Of a stretch of 37,202 nt of DNA, positions 32,572-37,202 are shown in pieces. Made by a program: the position numbers and the translations under genes. Source of the DNA: Bacteroidota bacterium. Lineage in GTDB: Bacteria > Bacteroidota > Bacteroidia > Chitinophagales > Chitinophagaceae. Under the pieces are notes generated by a model, which did no database searches, was not told the origin of the DNA, and saw nothing but the letters and a program-made list of their open reading frames with translations. The stretch covers positions 1 to 37,202 of the forward strand of contig JAKQJG010000314.1 in NCBI GenBank assembly GCA_029561305.1. Direction: 5' to 3'. Position 1 is the first letter of the stretch. Each line of letters starts with the position of its first letter.

Positions 32572-35535
32572 TTATGCCTTTTTAGCCAATGCTGGTTTTG
32601 CAGTTGGTTTCACTTCAGAACTGCTCATGATCTCTGCTTCTCCCAATGGTTTATCTTTTGCAAAATCAACCAGTATTGGAGCCGCAACAAAGATAGAAGA
32701 GTAGGTGCCTGTTACAACACCAATCAGCATCGCAAATGCAAAACCTCTTGTAACCTCACCACCAAAAATGAAGAGGATCAAAATGGTTAAGAATACAGTC
32801 AAAGAGGTCATGATAGTACGGCTCAATGTGTCATTGATCGCCCTGTTGATCACGCTTTCTTTGTCTTCAGCCTTAGTGCCTTTACTGTACTCACGGATAC
32901 GGTCAAATACAATTACCGTATCGTTCATGCTAAAGCCGATCACCGTTAGTATCGCCGCAATAAAATGCTGGTCAATTTCTAATGGGAAAGGAACCACATT
33001 TTTTAAGAATGCAAATACTGCGAGTGTGATAAATACGTCATGCAGCAATGCCACGATCGTACCAAATGAATACCTCCAGTCACGGAAACGGATCAGTATA
33101 TACAGGAAGATGATGATGATTGAGAAAATGGTTGCTTTAATAGCGCCTTTCTTCAGGTCATCGGAAATGGTAGGCTGCACTGTTTGTGAGCTTTGAATGT
33201 TGTTACTTGCAAACTGGTCATAGGTGGAACCAGCTGGCAATACTTTTTTCAAACCTTCATACAATTTCTGCTGCACCTGTACATCTGCATTGTCCACCCC
33301 CTTAAGATAGGCCGTTGTAATATTCAGGTGTTTTTTATCCTCTACATTTTTGATAACAGGGTTATCTCCCTCAAGTGCCTTTTTAAGGTCATCTCTTACG
33401 AGGTCTCCAGTCACATCTTTATCAAACTTAAGGGTATAACTGCGGCCTCCTTTAAATTCCACACCCTGGTGAAAGCCAACAAAGAAGGACGAAATACCCA
33501 GCAATGCTACCACTATTGAAATACCATAGGCAACTTTCCTGTATTTAGTAAAAGGGAAGCTGGCATGCTTAAATACCTTTTTAGAAATGCCGGTAAAATA
33601 ATTAAAGTGACGGTTTTTGTTTGTCCAGAAATCAGTAATAAGTCTTGATACCAGGATACCACAGAACAGACTAAGGGTAATACCCAGCATTTGCGTTGTT
33701 GCAAAGCCCAGTACCGGACCCAAACCAAAGTAGAACAATATAGCTGCTGTAAGGAAGGTGGTTACGTGGGCATCAATAACTGGAGCCAATGAACGTTTAT
33801 AACCATCATTCACAGCGGCCTGGTAACTCTTACCCTTGGTTAATTCTTCTTTTATTCTCTCAAAAATAATTACGTTGGTATCCACCGCTAAGCCGATCGT
33901 TAACACCAGGCCGGCAATACCGGCAGCAGTTAAGGTAAAGCCCATGGCTGTTAATACGCCAATTGTAAACAACAGGTTTAAAATAAGTGCGATATTGGCA
34001 ACCCATCCACCCGTATTATAGTACAGCAGCATCAAGGCGAAAATCACGATAAATGCAATACCGAATGCCATTAAACCGCCGTTTCTTGCCGCCTCACCAA
34101 TGGTAGCACTTACTGTTTGATCTGCAACTATTTTGGCAGGAGCATTTATCCTGCCGCTTTTCAAGATCTTAGCTAAGTCATCAGCCTGCTCAACAGTAAA
34201 ACTGCCGGATATTTCAGAATTCCCGCCATCAATCTGACCATTTACATTGGGTGCTGAGTATACAACATCATCCAATACAATGGCGATCGGCTTTCCAACA
34301 TTATCTCCGGTTAATTTAGCCCATGTCTTAGAGCCAATGGGTGTCATTTGCATTTTAATAGAAGGCCTGCCCTTTTCATCGTAACCCTGTCCTGCTTCTT
34401 CCACACCATCACCTTCCAGTTTAGCTTTATCACTACCGTTTACCATTTTAATGGCATAGAGTGGATAATAGCGGTCGCCGGTTTTTTCAACCTTTTCTTC
34501 CTGTCCAAGTAAGAACCTCATATTGCCAGGAAACACTCCTTTTACCGCATCCATTCTCATGTACTTATTAAAAGTACCGGTATCTTTTAGAGCAATACTG
34601 CCAATAGGTGGTGAAAACTGTGGCTGGCCATTCTTATCTGCCTGGGGATTGATAGGATTGATGATAGTAAGAAATGGATTTTTGAATTGCGTTGCTTTGG
34701 CTGTATCACCATTACTTAAAATATTCGTTAACACCTGGTCGGCTGTTTCCAATGGCGTTTTTAACTCACCTATATTATACACTTCCCAAAACTGGAGGTT
34801 GGCACTTGCCTGAAGAATACTTCTAACCCTTTCCTTGTTGGTAACACCTGCCAGTTCTACTTGTATGATGCCTTTGTTTTCATCAAGATTGATATTCGGT
34901 TGTGCAAGGCCAAACTTATCAATACGCTTGGAGATGATCTTATAAGTTTCCTTGATAGCGTCTTTGGCAACATTTCTGATTTCACTAATTACCTTGTCGT
35001 CGCTGTCGGTTACTTTTATTTGCTTGCCCGAACCGCCAAACAAAGAAGCCAGCTTTACACCGTTGTTCTGTGCTTTATAAGCATTTTCAAAAAGGGTAAT
35101 ATAATCTGTTTTATCAGTAACCCTTTGTGCGGTAGCAGTTTGTATTGCTCTTACAAGATTGGAATCTTTAGGATTATTACTCAGGGAAGTGATCAGCTTT
35201 TCAAGGCTTACATCCATGGTAACACTCATACCGCCCTGCAGGTCAAGACCCAGGTTCAGTTCGTTTTCTTTACACTTTTGGTAGGTAGTACCAAATACAG
35301 GGTAAATACTTTTGTCCCTTGTGCTGTCAAGAATTTGCTGCATCCTTGATTTTACCAGCAATGCATACTCATCGCTTTGGGTGTTAACAGACGGGCTTTG
35401 GTTTTTTACAAATTTTTCAGCCTGTACTTTCACTTTTCCTTCGTAGCTGCGTACTACCCAGGTGTACGATAACTCCCAAAGAGAGATAAGAATAAGGGCG
35501 ATGGCAAAGAACCACACTAAACCTTTCAGTTTCAT
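32572..35535 (-). CDS. secDF: Protein translocase subunit SecDF (fused)
   Basis: The 987-residue fusion of SecD and SecF is typical for Bacteroidota. The N-terminal membrane segment (LVWFFAIALILISLW) is followed by the D1 motif LGLDLQGG (residues 95-102) and a large periplasmic P1 region, longer than in E. coli. SecD membrane segments follow, with AVDTNVIIFERIKEEL. The SecF half begins around KHASFPFTKYRKVAYGIS, with VGFHQGVEFKGGRSY and the SecF motif GFSMNDTVIVFDRIRE. SecDF uses the proton motive force to pull preproteins through SecYEG on the periplasmic side. The giant PKD proteins in this window would pass this route before T9SS export. It is monocistronic, with a strong terminator. Confidence 0.97.
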   Translation of the reverse strand: MKLKGLVWFFAIALILISLWELSYTWVVRSYEGKVKVQAEKFVKNQSPSVNTQSDEYALLVKSRMQQILDSTRDKSIYPVFGTTYQKCKENELNLGLDLQGGMSVTMDVSLEKLITSLSNNPKDSNLVRAIQTATAQRVTDKTDYITLFENAYKAQNNGVKLASLFGGSGKQIKVTDSDDKVISEIRNVAKDAIKETYKIISKRIDKFGLAQPNINLDENKGIIQVELAGVTNKERVRSILQASANLQFWEVYNIGELKTPLETADQVLTNILSNGDTAKATQFKNPFLTIINPINPQADKNGQPQFSPPIGSIALKDTGTFNKYMRMDAVKGVFPGNMRFLLGQEEKVEKTGDRYYPLYAIKMVNGSDKAKLEGDGVEEAGQGYDEKGRPSIKMQMTPIGSKTWAKLTGDNVGKPIAIVLDDVVYSAPNVNGQIDGGNSEISGSFTVEQADDLAKILKSGRINAPAKIVADQTVSATIGEAARNGGLMAFGIAFIVIFALMLLYYNTGGWVANIALILNLLFTIGVLTAMGFTLTAAGIAGLVLTIGLAVDTNVIIFERIKEELTKGKSYQAAVNDGYKRSLAPVIDAHVTTFLTAAILFYFGLGPVLGFATTQMLGITLSLFCGILVSRLITDFWTNKNRHFNYFTGISKKVFKHASFPFTKYRKVAYGISIVVALLGISSFFVGFHQGVEFKGGRSYTLKFDKDVTGDLVRDDLKKALEGDNPVIKNVEDKKHLNITTAYLKGVDNADVQVQQKLYEGLKKVLPAGSTYDQFASNNIQSSQTVQPTISDDLKKGAIKATIFSIIIIFLYILIRFRDWRYSFGTIVALLHDVFITLAVFAFLKNVVPFPLEIDQHFIAAILTVIGFSMNDTVIVFDRIREYSKGTKAEDKESVINRAINDTLSRTIMTSLTVFLTILILFIFGGEVTRGFAFAMLIGVVTGTYSSIFVAAPILVDFAKDKPLGEAEIMSSSEVKPTAKPALAKKA

Positions 35536-35661
35536 AATCGTTGCTTTTAAATAGCTGTTTTGTTGTTTTTTAAGAAGTGTGCAAAGATAGGGGAAAAACC
35601 CATCGGGAATAAAGGGCGGGAATTTTTAGAATTTTCCGCATTTGCAGCCCAAATTTGTGCC

Positions 35662-36879
35662 ATGTTATTACAAAAAATAATTCGTTCCTGTTTCGGTTGT
35701 TTGGCTGTTTTGCCCCTGGTACTCTATGGGCAAAACCAACCAGTTCCTGTTGCAGACAGCACCCATACAGATGTTTTCCTAGAAGAATTGCTGAAACAGC
35801 ATCCGCTGTATTTTGACAGCATCCTTGCTAAAAAGCAGGAGTACAATGTGCAGGTGATCTATACAAAAATAGACCGGGGTGCAAACGGTATAGCGGGACT
35901 AAAGCATTATTATTTTAATGTTAACCCTGCCAGTTATTTTAACCCGGCCACATCTGTGAAGTTACCCCTGGCCATCCTAACTATGCAAAAACTGGCAGAG
36001 CTAAAGTCAAACGGAGTGGATAAAAGCACCACAATGCTTACAGAAAAAGCATACAGTGGCCAAACTGCGGTATTAAACGATCCGACTTCTTCCAACGGCA
36101 AACCCAGCGTCGCCCAGTACCTCAAAAGAATGCTGCTGGTAAATGATGAGGAAGCGGCCAGCAGGCTATATGAATTGCTGGGTCAATTGTACATTAACCA
36201 GCAACTAAAGGAAAAAGGATATGTTGCTTCGCAAATAACCGAAAGGCCGGGGGCCAATTTAACTGAAGATGAAAACAGGCATACCAACCCGGTAAAGTTT
36301 TATGCACCAGGAAATAAGCTGATCCATGAACAGGCTGCCCGGTTCAATACGGCTCCTTTTACTGTGCAACCAAATGATTGGAAGAGTAAAAGCAGGCTTA
36401 GTTTGGAAGAGATGCATTCGATCCTGATCAGCCTTATTTTTCCAAATAAAGTTACTTCCGCTCAAAGATTTTTAATAAGCGATGAAGACAGGAAGTATAT
36501 TTTAAAATACATGAGCCAGTGGCCAACTGAAAGCAGTAACCCGCCTTATATCGATCAACCGGAAATATATTACCCGGCCTTTAGTAAATACCTGTTAGTT
36601 GGTTTGGGTAAGGATTCGGTTTCCCCTGGTATAAGGATATTCAATGCAGCAGGAGAAGCAGACGGCAGCATGGTGGATATTGCTTACATCGTGGATTTTG
36701 ACAAAAAGATTGAATTCTTTTTATCTGCTGTTGTTGATACCAGGGTGGATGATTACAAAGCGGTGGCGTTGCCCTTTATGAATCATTTAGGAGAAGTGAT
36801 ATATGAACATGAATTAAAGAGAGAGAAAAAGATTGTGCCTGATTTAAGCGAAGTAAAATTTGAGTATGACGGGAGGTAA
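35662..36879 (+). CDS. Secreted beta-lactamase-fold serine hydrolase homologue with altered catalytic motifs
   Basis: The 405-residue product from the ATG at 35662 starts MLLQKIIRSCFGCLAVLPLV, a signal peptide ending near LYGQ. The open frame extends to 35560, but the extra residues are not hydrophobic and would bury the signal peptide, so the inner ATG is chosen. The fold family is class A beta-lactamase-related (Beta-lactamase2). The region of the active-site SxxK reads NPATSVKLPLAIL, so the position of the catalytic serine appears to be Thr97 with Lys100. The SDN region reads LVNDEEAASRLYELLG, and the third motif region reads RIFNAAGEADG. All three look changed compared with active relatives as I remember them. 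It may be a binding protein or a thr-type variant. It is divergent from secDF. Confidence 0.75.
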   Translation: MLLQKIIRSCFGCLAVLPLVLYGQNQPVPVADSTHTDVFLEELLKQHPLYFDSILAKKQEYNVQVIYTKIDRGANGIAGLKHYYFNVNPASYFNPATSVKLPLAILTMQKLAELKSNGVDKSTTMLTEKAYSGQTAVLNDPTSSNGKPSVAQYLKRMLLVNDEEAASRLYELLGQLYINQQLKEKGYVASQITERPGANLTEDENRHTNPVKFYAPGNKLIHEQAARFNTAPFTVQPNDWKSKSRLSLEEMHSILISLIFPNKVTSAQRFLISDEDRKYILKYMSQWPTESSNPPYIDQPEIYYPAFSKYLLVGLGKDSVSPGIRIFNAAGEADGSMVDIAYIVDFDKKIEFFLSAVVDTRVDDYKAVALPFMNHLGEVIYEHELKREKKIVPDLSEVKFEYDGR

Positions 36880-37202
36880 CGTAAACGCATATACTTTTAC
36901 ACACTAAAATAATTTGGCTGATATTAATATAATGACAGCATCCGGCACTCCAACCGCCCTTGCAGACTTATAGCGTTTGAACCAACCTCCTGTAGTTAGC
37001 TTTCTATATTAAATGCTCTATTGCCTGTAAATCAGGCAGAAGCATTTTTATGGTGCATCCTCTTCAAAAATCATTTTGAAATAACTTTTCTGCAATCGCC
37101 GTTCAGTTGGCTGAGTAGCAACATCTAAGATGATTTTTTATTATCTGTTGGTGGTTGCTGCCGGTATCACATTTCAAAATTATCAAATGAAAAAACTGTC
37201 CA
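36880..37202. other. Gene-free stretch to the right window edge
   Basis: No convincing frame is seen. It holds a terminator-like hairpin at 37011-37050. At 37165-37189 it resembles, in reverse complement, the AT-rich element of the ribosomal-protein spacers (ATTTGATAAT and GAAATGTGAT words). A possible start ATGAAAAAACTG at 37187 runs off the edge after five codons and cannot be judged. Confidence 0.5.
37011..37050 (+). terminator. Terminator-like hairpin downstream of the serine-hydrolase-like gene
   Basis: AAATGCT (37011-37017) pairs with AGCATTT (37041-37047), and GCCTG (37023-37027) with CAGGC (37033-37037), with a small asymmetric internal loop. A short T-run (TTTTTA) ends the structure. 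It is about 130 bp after the stop codon, which is far for a terminator. Confidence 0.45.

Noticed and set aside
35560-35661. Upstream start for the serine-hydrolase-like gene.
   Set aside because: The extension is not hydrophobic and would place the signal peptide internally; it also reaches into the secDF promoter region.
35662-36879. Calling the gene an antibiotic-resistance beta-lactamase.
   Set aside because: The three catalytic motifs appear altered and the family includes many non-resistance proteins.
37130-37202. An open frame starting MIFYYLLVVAAGI and containing MKKLS, running off the right edge.
   Set aside because: Only 24 codons are visible and the sequence overlaps a match to the AT-rich intergenic element, so coding cannot be supported.

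Overview
The window looks like a chromosomal segment of a member of the Bacteroidota, most likely Chitinophagaceae-like. This rests on several things seen in the sequence: giant PKD-repeat proteins ending in the type B (gliding-motility-associated, CHU_C) sorting domain of the type IX secretion system (T9SS), a PorP/SprF-family outer-membrane protein, a fused SecDF, the rpmB-rpmG-DUF4295-ftsY neighbourhood, several TAnnTTTG-type promoter boxes and AT-rich spacers. The assignment below phylum level is inference. No tRNA, rRNA, CRISPR array, insertion sequence or phage gene was seen.

Left third (1-20639): a partial SpmA/SpmB-like nucleoside-recognition (GATE) membrane protein enters from the left edge on the minus strand. 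Then come three giant minus-strand genes of almost equal size (1597, 1607 and 1601 codons). Each encodes a signal peptide, 15 PKD-type repeats, three CHU_C-associated Ig-like domains and a type B C-terminal domain. In transcription order, the gene at 20639-15834 is followed by a terminator, then the second giant gene (15641-10818, TTG start) and a porP/sprF-like gene 76 bp behind it, then another terminator. A predicted secreted gluzincin metallopeptidase and a small NTF2/SnoaL-like protein follow. The third giant gene (6388-1595) is cut off from the others by the divergent housekeeping gene ychF. The three giant proteins match domain by domain, so they arose by duplication of whole genes. Together with the PorP/SprF protein they look like a surface-adhesin/secretion-partner module of the SprB/SprF kind. 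This is the most distinctive content of the window.

Middle (20778-28581): a small lipoprotein is divergent from nif3-family and zinc-ribbon coiled-coil genes (a plausible two-gene operon). These are followed by recN, a tiny acidic lipoprotein, a secreted L,D-transpeptidase, dapA, and a secreted esterase that overlaps dapA by one base (TAATG). Clear intrinsic terminators separate most of these units.

Right third (28647-37202): cvfB-like RNA-binding protein, ftsY, DUF4295, rpmG and rpmB (all minus), an EamA-family transporter, secDF with a strong terminator, and a plus-strand secreted beta-lactamase-fold protein whose catalytic motifs look degenerate. The spacers of the ribosomal-protein operon hold two related copies of an AT-rich inverted-repeat element, and a partial match lies at the right edge of the window. 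Most of this third is ordinary housekeeping content.
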